Positions 1-9,402 of a stretch of DNA of 64,000 nucleotides are shown piece by piece. The notes below the pieces were generated by a model that worked only from the letters and a program-made list of their open reading frames with translations, was not told where the DNA came from and searched no databases. The translations under genes and the position numbers were made by a program. The stretch is from Pseudomonas nitroreducens (lineage in GTDB: Bacteria > Pseudomonadota > Gammaproteobacteria > Pseudomonadales > Pseudomonadaceae): positions 45,308 through 109,307 of the forward strand of contig NZ_JACHLI010000027.1 in NCBI RefSeq assembly GCF_014204515.1, read 5' to 3'. How positions within the stretch are numbered: the first letter of the stretch is position 1; each line of letters opens with the position of its first letter.

Positions 1-989
1 ACCACTACTTCGCTGTCCTTGCGGGTGATGCGATCCACCTTGTAGCCGGCGTTTTCTTCGAGGCGATGGGAGACGTCGGCCCAGTCTACGGAGTCCTGGC
101 CTTGTGGGGCTGCTTGGTCCTTCAGCGGTTCTGGTGCCGGGTCGCGCACTTTTGCTGGTGCGGTGCGGGTGGCGAAATTGGTGTGCAGGGTGATGCCGAA
201 CATGGCGGTGTTGCCGCGCTCGAAGGCGGCGGTCAGGTCGATCGCATCGCTGGCCTTGTAGACCAGGCCGATGTTGAAGGGCGAGTCTTGTTTCTGCCGG
301 TTGTTTAGCGGCTCGTGCTGGTAGTCGTTGCCGTCGTATTCAAGTTTGAATGCGAGCGGCGCCCAGGGCGTTTGCCAGTTGATGCCACCGAAGAGGGAGG
401 GGCGGCCGCGGAAGTAGGCGTTGGAATCAACCGTACCTGCGCGCGAAACGTCGGAGTCGGGCACGGGGCGAGTTTTGAAGCGATCATCGATCCAACCCAG
501 TGGGTTGTCCAGTTCGCCACGGTTACCGATGTAACCCCAGGCTATGCCCAGACTGAAATCGAGATCACCAACCCGCTTGTTCGCTACGAAATACTCACTG
601 GAAAACAGCCCGGTACCGCCGATATCTCTGCCGCCCAGTACAATCGCCGGCGTCCAGCGATCTTCCTGTACGAGGCGGAATTTGACGTCGAACGCTTTGT
701 CCTTGTAGCTCTGGTCGCCACTGAAATCCTCAGCACCATACTTGCGGTTGCTGATAGAGGTATAACGGAACGTGCCCTCCATCCAGTCGAATGGCTGCAA
801 GGAAAAGCTGTAGCGCGTATAGGGATCGGTGCGGTTGGCATTGACGCTGATCTCGCCCGCAGGCGCCATGCGCGCCGTCGGCGTTTGCAGCAGTCCCACC
901 CCACCGAAATCGTTCTGGGTATAGCGAGGATCAGCGCCCGCCAGGCTGGCGCCCGCCAGCAGCAGGTAAAGGCCGTGGCGGCGATTCAT
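1..989 (-). CDS. gfcD: YjbH/GfcD-family outer-membrane exopolysaccharide protein, C-terminus cut by window edge
   Basis: Reading the minus strand from ATG at 989 gives 329 codons with no stop, so the gene continues beyond position 1. The N-terminus (MNRRHGLYLLLAGASLAGA) is a signal peptide. The mature start has DFGGVGLLQTPTARMAPAGE, the hallmark of the YjbH/GfcD (DUF940) family of large outer-membrane beta-barrel proteins in exopolysaccharide and group 4 capsule operons. Alternating aromatic and polar strands such as YTRYSFSLQPFDW fit a barrel. The ATG overlaps the gfcC stop by 4 bp (ATGA), so translation is coupled. Full members are around 700 residues, so about half should be present here. 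Role: secretion or assembly of the polysaccharide at the outer membrane; the molecular function is not established. Confidence 0.85.
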   Translation of the reverse strand, partial: MNRRHGLYLLLAGASLAGADPRYTQNDFGGVGLLQTPTARMAPAGEISVNANRTDPYTRYSFSLQPFDWMEGTFRYTSISNRKYGAEDFSGDQSYKDKAFDVKFRLVQEDRWTPAIVLGGRDIGGTGLFSSEYFVANKRVGDLDFSLGIAWGYIGNRGELDNPLGWIDDRFKTRPVPDSDVSRAGTVDSNAYFRGRPSLFGGINWQTPWAPLAFKLEYDGNDYQHEPLNNRQKQDSPFNIGLVYKASDAIDLTAAFERGNTAMFGITLHTNFATRTAPAKVRDPAPEPLKDQAAPQGQDSVDWADVSHRLEENAGYKVDRITRKDSEVV

Positions 990-1762
990 GGCGACTCCGA
1001 AGTCAGCGTTTGGGTGGCGAGGAATTCAGCCAGCTCGCGGTTGAGATCCGGTGCGCTGGTCTTTATCTCGGAGGCATCCAGAGGAACGAGCAACACGGCA
1101 CCCGGGGCGGGTGGCGCTGCTTGTTCCTCGCGATTCCAGAGGGCCACGCCGAGACGGGTGACCTGGCCATCAGGCTGGATCAGGTAGAGATAATCCGGGT
1201 CGGCATCGGCCAGGGCAGGGCACTGTTGCGCATAGCGATAAGCGGCTTGCAGCGGTGCGAAGGCCAGGGTGCAATCCTCGGCAACGGCTCCGGTGATATG
1301 AATACTGTCCGGCCGCGGCGGGAAGATCAGCCGGTCACCGCCCTCGAGTTTTGGTGAGTGCTTGGCATTCAGTTCCAACGCCAACGGGTCCAGGTGATAG
1401 ATGCGGCGGCCGGTGACTGGAAGCGCGGATACCTTTTCGCCCAGATGTGTGGCGAGGGAGGCGAGTCCGGGATTTCCCTGAAGCATGGCCAGGCGCTGGA
1501 CCTGGAGCAGATCGAACAGAACGCCTGCCTTCAATCGCCGCTGTTGTTGCTTCAGGCTTTGGCGTTGCCAGGACGCACCGAGCCAGTAGCCCTGGGGATC
1601 GATCTGCACCTGTTGCAGCAATTCGCCCAGGCGTAGGCCCTCGAGGATTTCAACTTCGCCGGCATAAGGCATTTCGCCCAGGACTTCTATGCGGGTATTT
1701 GCGACAGCGCTGAAACTGGCAACGACGCTGGCCGCCAGCAGGGCCAGCCTGATGATTCTCAT
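986..1762 (-). CDS. gfcC: GfcC/YjbG-family capsule biosynthesis protein
   Basis: The 258-residue protein has an N-terminal signal peptide (MRIIRLALLAASVVASFSAVA, cleavage near residue 21) and is predicted periplasmic. The body contains a beta-grasp-like segment (LRLGELLQQV, GDRLIFPPRP) and a late IHITGAV segment typical of GfcC/YjbG proteins, which accompany Wza-type export in E. coli group 4 capsule and yjbEFGH operons. It overlaps gfcB upstream by 4 bp (1759-1762) and gfcD downstream by 4 bp, so the three are a translationally coupled unit. Family assignment rests on sequence pattern and operon context; the exact role in export is unknown even in characterised members. Confidence 0.83.
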   Translation of the reverse strand: MRIIRLALLAASVVASFSAVANTRIEVLGEMPYAGEVEILEGLRLGELLQQVQIDPQGYWLGASWQRQSLKQQQRRLKAGVLFDLLQVQRLAMLQGNPGLASLATHLGEKVSALPVTGRRIYHLDPLALELNAKHSPKLEGGDRLIFPPRPDSIHITGAVAEDCTLAFAPLQAAYRYAQQCPALADADPDYLYLIQPDGQVTRLGVALWNREEQAAPPAPGAVLLVPLDASEIKTSAPDLNRELAEFLATQTLTSESP

Positions 1763-2415
1763 GGCTGTCCCTTGTAAGGTCGCAATTGAGTGAGGGTGAC
1801 ATGCAGGCTGGGGGTGACCTGCTGGCGGCTTTGCATGATGAAGCCGTCACTGGGGTCGATCCAGTAACTGTTGGTGCCGCTCATACCTTCGACAGGGGCA
1901 CGCAGGTGTTCGTCGATCCGCAACAGGGAGTGTTCCTGCCCCAGGATGCTGACGGTCTCCATTCCCGCACGACGCAGGTTGCCATCGAGCGGGATGCCCA
2001 ATTGATAGTTCGGGCCCAGATCAACCCAGCGTTGGCTGATCTGCTCATTGGCAACATGTTGCAGGCCACTGTGGAATGGAGAGTCGGCGGCCAGCCGGGT
2101 TCCCAGCAGGTCATTCGGGAAGCCCAGCGTGCGTACCACTATGCCGTCCTGCAGGAGCAGCAACTGGTTCGAGGAGGCTCGCCAGTACTGCAGGTCGCCT
2201 TTGACGCGCACCAGTGCCATCACCGCCGAGCCATACTCGGTGGTGACCTCGATCTGGTAGTAGGGCACGGCGTCGACCTGGTCGCGCGTCACGTCCAACG
2301 ATGCTGGGCCGCTGAGGCTGGCGCCCAGGGTGTCCAGCGATGCCCGCATCAGCGAGTTGCACGCGCACAGCGAAGAGGCAAGCGCCGCTAGCGCCAGAAG
2401 ACGATAGGCGTTCAT
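1759..2415 (-). CDS. gfcB: YjbF/GfcB-family lipoprotein
   Basis: The 218-residue protein begins with a lipoprotein signal: a hydrophobic run to residue 16, then lipobox LCAC with the lipidated Cys at residue 19. Features of YjbF/GfcB follow, including the VPYYQIEVTTEYGSAVM strand and the ending SLHVTLTQLRPYKGQP. It sits between wza (9 bp gap) and gfcC (4 bp overlap), as in gfc/yjb operons. The mature residue after Cys is Asn, not Asp, so outer-membrane sorting is expected. Function: an accessory in polysaccharide secretion, not biochemically defined. Confidence 0.83.
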   Translation of the reverse strand: MNAYRLLALAALASSLCACNSLMRASLDTLGASLSGPASLDVTRDQVDAVPYYQIEVTTEYGSAVMALVRVKGDLQYWRASSNQLLLLQDGIVVRTLGFPNDLLGTRLAADSPFHSGLQHVANEQISQRWVDLGPNYQLGIPLDGNLRRAGMETVSILGQEHSLLRIDEHLRAPVEGMSGTNSYWIDPSDGFIMQSRQQVTPSLHVTLTQLRPYKGQP

Positions 2416-2424
2416 GGTGTCCTA

Positions 2425-3531
2425 TCAGTTGGTATTGAGGTTGCGCTGGATGGTCGAACCGGTCCCCAAAATGCCAGCGGACGGCACGAGCTGGCTGATC
2501 AGGCGGTTCCAGCGAGTCACACTGGCCGGACCGACATAGACGACATCCTGCGGTTGCAACTGGAACTGTTGGGCGAGGATGAAGGCTGTAGGAGAGTCGG
2601 CATCGAGCTGGAAGACCTTGGCGCGCTCGGTTTCCAGATTTTCTACACCGCGAATGACGTAGACCGCCTTGCCGTTGGCCGTGGTCTGGTTCAGGCCGCC
2701 GACGCTACCCAACGCATCAGCCAGGTTCATCTCACGGGTCTTGAAGGTCAGCGCACGTGGTGCGTTGACTTCGCCCATCAGGTAGACCTTCTTGCGGTCG
2801 TTGTACGGCAGGTAGATGCGGTCCCCATCCTTCAGATACAGGTTGTACAGGTCCGAGCCTTGCGCTGTATTCAGGGAGTCCAGGTTCAGGTGGAAGGTCT
2901 GGTTACCACGTTGCAGAGTCAGGCCGGAAAGGTCAGCGTTGGTCGTATCCAGTTGCGCCGCGCCGATGGCTTCCATCAGTGTCAGCGGCGTAGTGGTAAT
3001 CGCCTGCGGGCCCGCCTTAACGAAGGCGCCGTTGAGTACGACGCGCTGGCTAGCGAAGCGCAGCACGGCGATGTCCACCTGAGGTTGCTCGACGTAGGTG
3101 GCCAATGCGTTGCTGATGGTCCGGCGTACATCCTCGATTGTTCTGCCGGCCACTTTCAGCGTGCCGACATAGGGGTAGAACAGGCTACCGTCCGGCCTTA
3201 CCAGGCGCCCGTTGGCATCGGTCTGCTGCTGTTGGCCCGCCGGCGACGTCAGCTCGGGATGATCCCAAACCGTGATGTAGAGCAGATCGCCGGCGCCGAT
3301 TAGATAGCTCTCGGGCTTAAAGCCGACCAGCTCTTCCGGAATAGCGCCCGCTGCCTGCGTCGCAGCCTCGACTGTGAGCAGCTTCGGGGTGATCTGAACG
3401 AGCTGGACACGGCTGGATTCGGCCGAATCTTCCTGCATCAGACGTCCGGTATCCAGGTTTTGGCCGGGGGAGAACATGCACCCCTGAAGCGCAAGGGCGG
3501 ACAGGATGGCGAGAGACAATGGGCGAATCAT
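2425..3531 (-). CDS. wza: Wza/GfcE-type outer-membrane polysaccharide export lipoprotein
   Basis: The 368-residue protein has a lipobox (LALQGC, Cys18). It carries the polysaccharide-export (Poly_export) domain at about residues 75-160, starting YLIGAGDLLYITVWDHPELTSP, followed by two SLBB/beta-grasp repeats (VLNGAFVKAGPQ; VYLMGEVNAPRALTF) and the C-terminal segment QPQDVVYVGPAS leading to the membrane-spanning helix of Wza channels. It forms the octameric outer-membrane channel that works with Wzc. Placement directly upstream of gfcB-gfcC-gfcD matches a group 4 capsule-type module with GfcE at the front. No small gfcA/yjbE gene lies between wza and gfcB. Confidence 0.92.
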   Translation of the reverse strand: MIRPLSLAILSALALQGCMFSPGQNLDTGRLMQEDSAESSRVQLVQITPKLLTVEAATQAAGAIPEELVGFKPESYLIGAGDLLYITVWDHPELTSPAGQQQQTDANGRLVRPDGSLFYPYVGTLKVAGRTIEDVRRTISNALATYVEQPQVDIAVLRFASQRVVLNGAFVKAGPQAITTTPLTLMEAIGAAQLDTTNADLSGLTLQRGNQTFHLNLDSLNTAQGSDLYNLYLKDGDRIYLPYNDRKKVYLMGEVNAPRALTFKTREMNLADALGSVGGLNQTTANGKAVYVIRGVENLETERAKVFQLDADSPTAFILAQQFQLQPQDVVYVGPASVTRWNRLISQLVPSAGILGTGSTIQRNLNTN

Positions 3532-3706
3532 GGGAGGCTACACAAGAAGGTATGGAAAATGGCGAGGAGAAATGCCGTCGCCGGAAGCCCTGCGCGCGAG
3601 GCTGCGGGCCGGGAGGCTGCGGAGGTTAGCAATAGGAGTTGGTAGCGGCTGTAGGAAAATGACGGCCAGAGAGGGCAGTAAAATCGCTAAATCTGCGAGG
3701 GCTTAG

Positions 3707-5122
3707 CTAGTAGGCGTTCTTGTGGACGAAGCCCTTGAACAGGGTGAGAAATACGATCTTCAGGTCCCACCAGAGTGACCAGTTGTTGATGTAGGCCAGG
3801 TCGAACTCCACCCGCTTCTGCATCTTCTCCAGCGTATCCGTTTCACCCCGCCAGCCATTCACCTGAGCCCAGCCGGTGATTCCTGGCTTCACCTTGTGAC
3901 GCAGCATATAGCTGCTGATCTGGCCCCGGTATTCCTCGTTGTGCGCAATGGCGTGCGGACGCGGACCGACGATGGACATATCACCGAGGAACACGTTGAT
4001 GAACTGAGGTAGCTCGTCCAGCGAGGTTCGACGCAAGAAGCCTCCCAGCGGCGTAATTCGGCTGTCGTTGCGAGTGGCCTGGGTGACCGTCGCGCCATTT
4101 TCCATGACGCGCATGCTGCGGAACTTCCATACCTCAATGGAGCGACCGTCGATGCCGTAACGCTTCTGGCGGAAGAACACCGGGCCAGCAGACGTGAGCG
4201 TGACGGCTGCGGAAATCACGATCATCGGAAGTGCGATCAGGCACAGGATCAGCGAGGACAGCACGACGTCTTCCAGACGCTTGACCAGGGCACTGGCACC
4301 AACCATTGGGCTGTCGAAGATGCTAATGGTGGGGATGCCGTCGATGTTCTGCGCGCGAGCGTGGAGCAGGTCGAAGACGAACACATCGGGAATGATGTAG
4401 ACCGAGGTGGTGGTATCGCTCAATTGCTCCACCAGCCACTTGATTCGCTTCTCGCTGCGCATCGGTAGAGCAATGTAGATGCGGTCGAGATCACCGGCAC
4501 GTGCACGTTCGACCAAGGCATCCAGGTCACCGGAAATCGGCAACTTGACCTTTCCTTTACCCACGCCGACCGGTTCATGACGTTTGTCATCGTAGAAGCC
4601 AGCCAGCTCCAGACCCATCCAGGGGGCGCTGGCAATACTGGTGGCCAGCCGCTGACCCAGCTTCCCTGCTCCAGCAATTGCGACTGAGCGGGTATTAACA
4701 CCGCGGCGGCGTAAAGCGTGCAGCCCCAGGCGCAACAGAATGCGATAGCCACAGAGGCCACTCAGCACCAGAGAGAACCACAGAGTCTGCCCCGTACCAT
4801 TGAGCACGGTAATTTCAGGGCTCAGGTAATCGGTCACTGCGATTCCGGCAAAAGTCACCGCCCAGATTCCACTTACCTTGCGCAGTTCTTCGCGACTCCG
4901 CTCACCCCTCCATGAGGTGTACAACTTCCCGAAGTCGCCGAGCAGGTAGAAGATCACCATCGCAAATAGAATAGCGATGACGGCGGAGTAGTCCCACTGT
5001 ACAGCGTTGGCTTCGATCACTGCTTCCATGCCGATGCATATCACGGCGAGGTCGAGCAACTTCTGTAGGATGGAAATGGTGGCTTGATGTGGACGAAGAA
5101 TCCCGCGATCCATCCTATTCAT
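3707..5122 (-). CDS. wcaJ: Undecaprenyl-phosphate glucose/galactose phosphotransferase (WcaJ-like initiating enzyme)
   Basis: The 471-residue polyprenyl-glycosylphosphotransferase starts each repeat unit by moving a hexose-1-phosphate from a UDP-sugar onto undecaprenyl phosphate. The N-terminus has several membrane helices, then a CoA-binding-like Rossmann segment (SVAIAGAGKLGQRL). A re-entrant helix near residue 280 precedes the catalytic bacterial sugar transferase domain (FFRQKRYGIDGRSIEVWKFRSM, LRRTSLDELPQFINV, MSIVGPRP, VKPGITGWAQVNGWRGET). Sugar specificity cannot be read from sequence; glucose is usual for this branch. It is GC-rich (32 of 60 bases at 4501-4560) unlike the AT-rich genes next to it, so the island border lies near 5150. 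The 175-bp gap (3532-3706) before wza shows no clear promoter or terminator. Confidence 0.9.
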   Translation of the reverse strand: MNRMDRGILRPHQATISILQKLLDLAVICIGMEAVIEANAVQWDYSAVIAILFAMVIFYLLGDFGKLYTSWRGERSREELRKVSGIWAVTFAGIAVTDYLSPEITVLNGTGQTLWFSLVLSGLCGYRILLRLGLHALRRRGVNTRSVAIAGAGKLGQRLATSIASAPWMGLELAGFYDDKRHEPVGVGKGKVKLPISGDLDALVERARAGDLDRIYIALPMRSEKRIKWLVEQLSDTTTSVYIIPDVFVFDLLHARAQNIDGIPTISIFDSPMVGASALVKRLEDVVLSSLILCLIALPMIVISAAVTLTSAGPVFFRQKRYGIDGRSIEVWKFRSMRVMENGATVTQATRNDSRITPLGGFLRRTSLDELPQFINVFLGDMSIVGPRPHAIAHNEEYRGQISSYMLRHKVKPGITGWAQVNGWRGETDTLEKMQKRVEFDLAYINNWSLWWDLKIVFLTLFKGFVHKNAY

Positions 5123-5189
5123 TGCTTTATTCCAGTTTTTAGATGAAGAAGGTGGTAAGTCATTGGGGCGAATGAGTGGAGCGGCTTTG

Positions 5190-5996
5190 TTATTTTTGAG
5201 AAATATTCTGGATATATCTTCTGTTCCATTTTATGGCAAACTTTATTCCGCTAGAGAAATTCCAGTAGTTGTACTTTGATAGTGGGGACTTAGTGCTTCT
5301 CTCTTGGAGAGCGTGATGAATTCCAACTGTCTTTATGCCGACTACTCGCAAGTTTTTTGCATGTGCTTGCATGCATATATCAGAATCCTCACAATATAGT
5401 CGGTATCTTTCATCTAAAGGTGGAGTATTGGTGAGTTTGGAAGATATAAATAGAAATGCCCCTAGCGCCCATTCAATTTCAAAGATGTTGCTTTTTATTT
5501 CATTTAGATAATGGTTGTTGATGGACTCGGTTTTTTTGAATCTGTTTTTTAGAAAGGCTGTTAAAGTAGGAAATTTCCTCCAGGAAACCTGAATTGACCC
5601 ATCCGGGTAGTGTAGTAATGGGGCTGCAACGCCAATCTCACTCACGAGACCTACCTGCGTTATAAAATTTTCAAAAGCGCTCTTCTCGAAGTAGCAGTCT
5701 GGGTTTATTAATATTATATTTTTTCCTTGTAAGGAGTGTTTTCTGATTAGATCGTTGTTGTTCTTTGAGAAGCTCTCAAGTCTGTTTTTTCTAGTCAGGT
5801 GAAAGGAAGTATTTCCGTTAATTTCTCGCTGGAGTTGTTCATAGGTGTCGTCGGTTGATGCAGCATCGCAAATATATATTGGTATATGAGATACGTTCCG
5901 GCAAGATGAAATAAGTTTTGAAATGTGTGGGGCGTGATTGTGCGTTACAATGAGGATCGCGAAAGAGGATATGTCTTTATTGTGGGTCGATTGCAT
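5190..5996 (-). CDS. Family 2 glycosyltransferase (WbbL/rhamnosyltransferase-like)
   Basis: The 268-residue GT-A glycosyltransferase opens with AILIVTHNHAPHISKLI and has the nucleotide-binding CDAASTDDTYEQL, the metal-binding INPDCYF (DxD-like) and the downstream WALGAFLFISS...LDERYRLYCEDSDICMQA signature of the rhamnosyltransferase-like WbbL subgroup. It is probably cytoplasmic or peripheral, adding a sugar to the lipid-linked repeat unit. Donor and acceptor are unknown. It overlaps the preceding GT4 gene by 20 bp. Base composition is low-GC and Ile/Asn/Lys-rich, unlike the flanking chromosome, supporting acquisition by transfer. Confidence 0.85.
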   Translation of the reverse strand: MQSTHNKDISSFAILIVTHNHAPHISKLISSCRNVSHIPIYICDAASTDDTYEQLQREINGNTSFHLTRKNRLESFSKNNNDLIRKHSLQGKNIILINPDCYFEKSAFENFITQVGLVSEIGVAAPLLHYPDGSIQVSWRKFPTLTAFLKNRFKKTESINNHYLNEIKSNIFEIEWALGAFLFISSKLTNTPPLDERYRLYCEDSDICMQAHAKNLRVVGIKTVGIHHALQERSTKSPLSKYNYWNFSSGIKFAIKWNRRYIQNISQK

Positions 5997-7074
5997 TTTT
6001 TATCTCTAATATAAAGTTTTCTATGAAGAAACTTTGGCATTTAACAATAGATTCGCTCATCATTTTTCGGCGAAGCTGGGCAGAATCAACTAGAATTTCT
6101 AGCTTTTCCGAAACTTCACCAATGCTGTCCGCTATGAATCCATTTCGACCATCTTCGATAAAATAATGAGATGCCGGGGTTCTTAGGGATACAATTGGGA
6201 GTCCATAACTAAGTGCTTCTAAGTTAACCAGTCCAAATGTTTCGATTAATTCGCTTGTAAATAGAAAGATGGATGCGTCACGAAAAATTGTATATTTGTC
6301 TTCTTTGCTGACTGCGCCAAAGAAATTAATATCCTTTGCATACTCTGGTTCTCTATTGCAGAGGGATTTAAGGGTGTTTACATATATGGGGTCTAAGGGC
6401 TTCCCCGCGATGGTAAGCGTTGCGTTTTGATATTTAATTTTTAGTTTAAAAAAAGCCTCAATAGCAATTTCAGCCCCTTTCCCAAATGTAAGGTTTGAGA
6501 AAAAAAGTATGTTTATTTTTTTGCTAAACAATCTTCTTTTAATTAGGTAATTAAAATCTCGAGAGTTGAACTCGTTCCTGTCTAATATTCTATTTGGTAT
6601 TGTGTGAATGTTCTTTTCTTTTATCGTTGTCTGCTGATGGATGCGACGTGAGTGGCTGGGATTTATGCAAATTGCTTCAGCATTTCTGAATATAAATCGA
6701 TCTACGAGATTTGGCTTTTTGTTTAAATCGAATTCTGCGTGGAAGTGATAGATTATTCGCTTGGCTCCCAAGAGGTTTAGTCCGATAGAAATTGCGTAAT
6801 CCCGCAGCTTTGCAAATCCAGTTGGCGTAAATGAGAAGTATATAAATTTTGGCTTTTCCGTAATAAAGGATTTGAAGATTCTTATCGTATAAATAAGACC
6901 TTCAAAAAGTTTTTCCGCTTCAAATTTTCCCGGGGTTGATCGTTCGTTGTTATCTGATGCAATATCAATAAAAGTGTAATTTTCCTTGAGGTTATTGTGG
7001 ATTATCCTCGAGACAACCTTGGCGCCGTTAATTGGTCCTCGAAGGTGGATTAGAAATAGCCCTTGATTTTTCAT
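5977..7074 (-). CDS. Family 4 (GT1-clan) glycosyltransferase
   Basis: The 365-residue GT-B glycosyltransferase starts LFLIHLRGPINGAKVVSRI, a nucleotide-sugar GT4-style N-terminus. It has IYHFHAEFD and EAICINPSHSRRIH in the acceptor domain. The C-terminal donor domain reads INILFFSNLTFGKGAEIAIEAF, TLTIAGKP, IFLFTSELIETFGLVNLEALSYGLPIVSL, the E-x7-E motif of retaining GT4 enzymes. It extends the lipid-linked repeat unit in the cytoplasm; sugar identity is unknown. It overlaps the end of the wzy frame by 47 bp and the following GT2 by 20 bp. AT-rich like its neighbours. Confidence 0.86.
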   Translation of the reverse strand: MKNQGLFLIHLRGPINGAKVVSRIIHNNLKENYTFIDIASDNNERSTPGKFEAEKLFEGLIYTIRIFKSFITEKPKFIYFSFTPTGFAKLRDYAISIGLNLLGAKRIIYHFHAEFDLNKKPNLVDRFIFRNAEAICINPSHSRRIHQQTTIKEKNIHTIPNRILDRNEFNSRDFNYLIKRRLFSKKINILFFSNLTFGKGAEIAIEAFFKLKIKYQNATLTIAGKPLDPIYVNTLKSLCNREPEYAKDINFFGAVSKEDKYTIFRDASIFLFTSELIETFGLVNLEALSYGLPIVSLRTPASHYFIEDGRNGFIADSIGEVSEKLEILVDSAQLRRKMMSESIVKCQSFFIENFILEIKNAIDPQ

Positions 7075-8323
7075 GGCGTGATAGGATTGCTGCTGTAATT
7101 AGTATGGACGCTAGAAATATAAAACGCGTGGACAGTATTTCGGTTGTGAAGGACATGATTAATATAAAAATTGGAGCTGCAATCCAGAGTCGTTCGCTCT
7201 GTGGAAGGCTCTTTATCTTTTTTATGGGGCTAAGGAGTATTATGAAATATAGTAAAAGCCCTTGAATTCCGAAGTTTGCTGATAAGGTAAAATACTGCGA
7301 GTCTGAGTCGATTATTCCTTCATTGTCGCCAATGTTAGCCATCGATATATAATTGGATCCATGTCCAAAGGGGTTTTCTTTGATTGCAGAGATTATTTTT
7401 TCGTACTTTATTATTCTTGCTTTTAACGTGCCCATGCTCATTCTTTCTTGAATTATGTAGCTGGATGAGTTTTCGGCAAAGTTTAGGTTTAGTGAGTTTA
7501 TGCTTAAGATGAATGTTGCGATGAGCGAGAGAGTAAAAATTGTTAATTTATACGCTACTTGTTTTTGATTGATGCGATTGGATATATATACTATGGAGCA
7601 CGAAACTAGTAGTGCGAGCGCAGGTGTGGTTTTTAAAGGGGCGAGGGCAAGGAGAACGCAAGAAATTACTATTATTCTGTTAAGAATCTTACTTTTGATC
7701 GGTAACGCATGCAAGATTAGAGCAGAGAATAGAAAATAAGTGCTCAGATAACCTGGGTCTTCGAATGACGCAAACGCTCTAAATACTTTTGAATCTTCAT
7801 TACTTCCGATATATAGGGATGACCAACTATCTGCTGCCCATCCTTTTTCGAATGGCAAGATTCCAAAAAGAATATGCAATATGGTATGGAGTGTTACTAT
7901 CGGAAGCGAAATTATAATTGCTTTTCGAAAAAGGACTACTGTGTCGATGCCTTTTTTGTTAGTTGCTATGATTAATGGAAGGGCGAGCAATATTTAATAT
8001 GTGTGAAAAAAGCTGAGCGCGGTTTTTTCACTTATTCCGTTTATGCAGGATATTACTATGCAGTTTAAAAGAAATAGGTAGTAAGGTCTTGTTATCGGGC
8101 CGAGACCAGGCAGCTTAAAGCGGTTTTTTATTATTAGTACTAAAAAATAAGTGGTGCATATCGTCGGAAGTATGGCGAGATAGCCATAATATATAATATC
8201 TCTCCCTCCTATCGAGTATAGAATCCTTTTTATGGCGCCAAAGAATATCTGATCAAGCAATATCAGCGTTAATATGGCTTCAATTTTTCGCTTGGAGAAT
8301 TTTTCTGAACTGTTCAAGGTCAA
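7028..8323 (-). pseudogene. wzy: Wzy-like O-antigen/capsule polymerase interrupted by an in-frame stop codon
   Basis: Two stretches lie in the same minus-strand frame: 8323-7994 (109 codons, ending SFFHTY) and 7993-7028 (about 321 codons). They are separated only by one TAA at 7996-7994. Read through, the frame is about 431 codons, the usual size of a Wzy polymerase, with a continuous pattern of roughly ten or more membrane helices and the large periplasmic loop expected of Wzy (around SSLYIGSNEDSKVFRAFASFEDPGYLSTYF). The only start candidate right after the stop is TTG at 7990 with no visible ribosome site. A single substitution (for example TTA to TAA) or a sequencing error would explain it. 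The 5' start is uncertain: the TTG at 8323 overlaps the tagB-like gene by 44 bp. Wzy would polymerise the repeat units in the periplasm. Confidence 0.75.
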
Positions 8324-9392
8324 GTTGCTTGTAGGGGTGAGTGATGAACGGGGTTACAGGTGATTTTAATAATTCTTTAATTGGCTGAGATAGAATCTGC
8401 GTTGACGACATGAATAGGGAGCTTGGATTAAAAGCATCCTCATTCAAGTAAATATCGTTGCTGAGTTTGTATTGAGAAATATCATCCCAAAGGAAAATTG
8501 AAGGCTTTCCCGTTAGAATAAAGTCAAATGCAATGGATGAATAATCTGATATGAGAAGGTCAGCCTTTTTAAATAGCTTATCTAGGTCTCCTTCCTGTGT
8601 GATGTCAATTATGTTGCTCGTGTGTGGGGAGGCTATTTTCTCGCCCCTTGATGGATGAGCTTTATAAAGAAGCAACGCATTGTTGACCGTAAGCCAGCTT
8701 TCTAATAGAGGGTTTTTTAGAAGTTCTGGATAATACGGGTAATCTCTAAATGTAGGAGCGTAGAGAATAATGTACTTTTCTTCGCGACTTGAAATTGACT
8801 CGGCTTTTTTGGGGGGGCGGGATATTTTGGGGTGCAGCCTTATTATTTTTTTGGAGGAGACCCGCCAAGCGCTTGATATTATTTTTACGTGCTCTGCATC
8901 ATGGGCGAAGACATAATCCCATTCTATATAAGGAAGTGGAATATTTAAGCGGCTTTTGAGTTCTATCCAGCGTTGTTCTACTTTGCTGTCGAAACCAATA
9001 CTTTTAATTGGTCTTCCATGCCATAGATTGATTTTTATGGACCAGGGTGGCGGGATGGGAGTTATATCAGTACTGTCATGGGAGAAGACTAAGCAACGTG
9101 AGTTGAATATGGTGAGAAACCACCTGACAGAGTACTTTCTTATAAATTTATCTGAGCTGGTTTGAAGTTTGTTAAGGGGGGGAGGGCCATCGTGGCTCCA
9201 ATAGGTGAATTTTGCAAACTCTGCGTTGTTTGATAGCGCCTCGAATAGATCGCGAGGATACCCCGTGAAGCGATTGAATCCAGAGCTTATTATTATATTC
9301 TTCTTCGATGAAAAGTGGCTGGCTAAACCTAGCAAAGAAATAGCTATTGATCTGGTTAGGTGAAGTAGTTTTCGACTTATAGGCTTCTTCAT
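8280..9392 (-). CDS. CDP-glycerol glycerophosphotransferase family protein (TagB/TagF-like)
   Basis: The 370-residue protein carries the CDP-glycerol:poly(glycerophosphate) glycerophosphotransferase domain (Glyphos_transf). Motifs are KINLWHGRPIKSIGF (catalytic LWHG-x-P-x-K), DYVFAHDAEHV, YIILYAPTFRDYPY, LLYKAHPS and LLISDYSSIAFDFILTGKPSIFL (DYSSxxFD). These transfer glycerol-phosphate from CDP-glycerol onto a lipid-linked acceptor in Gram-positive wall teichoic acid synthesis; Gram-negative capsule loci use homologues to build or decorate glycerol-phosphate polymers. The family also accepts other CDP-polyols, but a CDP-glycerol synthase gene (10665-11135) in the same operon argues for glycerol. 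A hydrophobic N-terminus (residues 9-26) may anchor it. AT-rich. Confidence 0.88.
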   Translation of the reverse strand: MKKPISRKLLHLTRSIAISLLGLASHFSSKKNIIISSGFNRFTGYPRDLFEALSNNAEFAKFTYWSHDGPPPLNKLQTSSDKFIRKYSVRWFLTIFNSRCLVFSHDSTDITPIPPPWSIKINLWHGRPIKSIGFDSKVEQRWIELKSRLNIPLPYIEWDYVFAHDAEHVKIISSAWRVSSKKIIRLHPKISRPPKKAESISSREEKYIILYAPTFRDYPYYPELLKNPLLESWLTVNNALLLYKAHPSRGEKIASPHTSNIIDITQEGDLDKLFKKADLLISDYSSIAFDFILTGKPSIFLWDDISQYKLSNDIYLNEDAFNPSSLFMSSTQILSQPIKELLKSPVTPFITHPYKQLDLEQFRKILQAKN

Positions 9393-9402
9393 TATGTATG
9401 TT

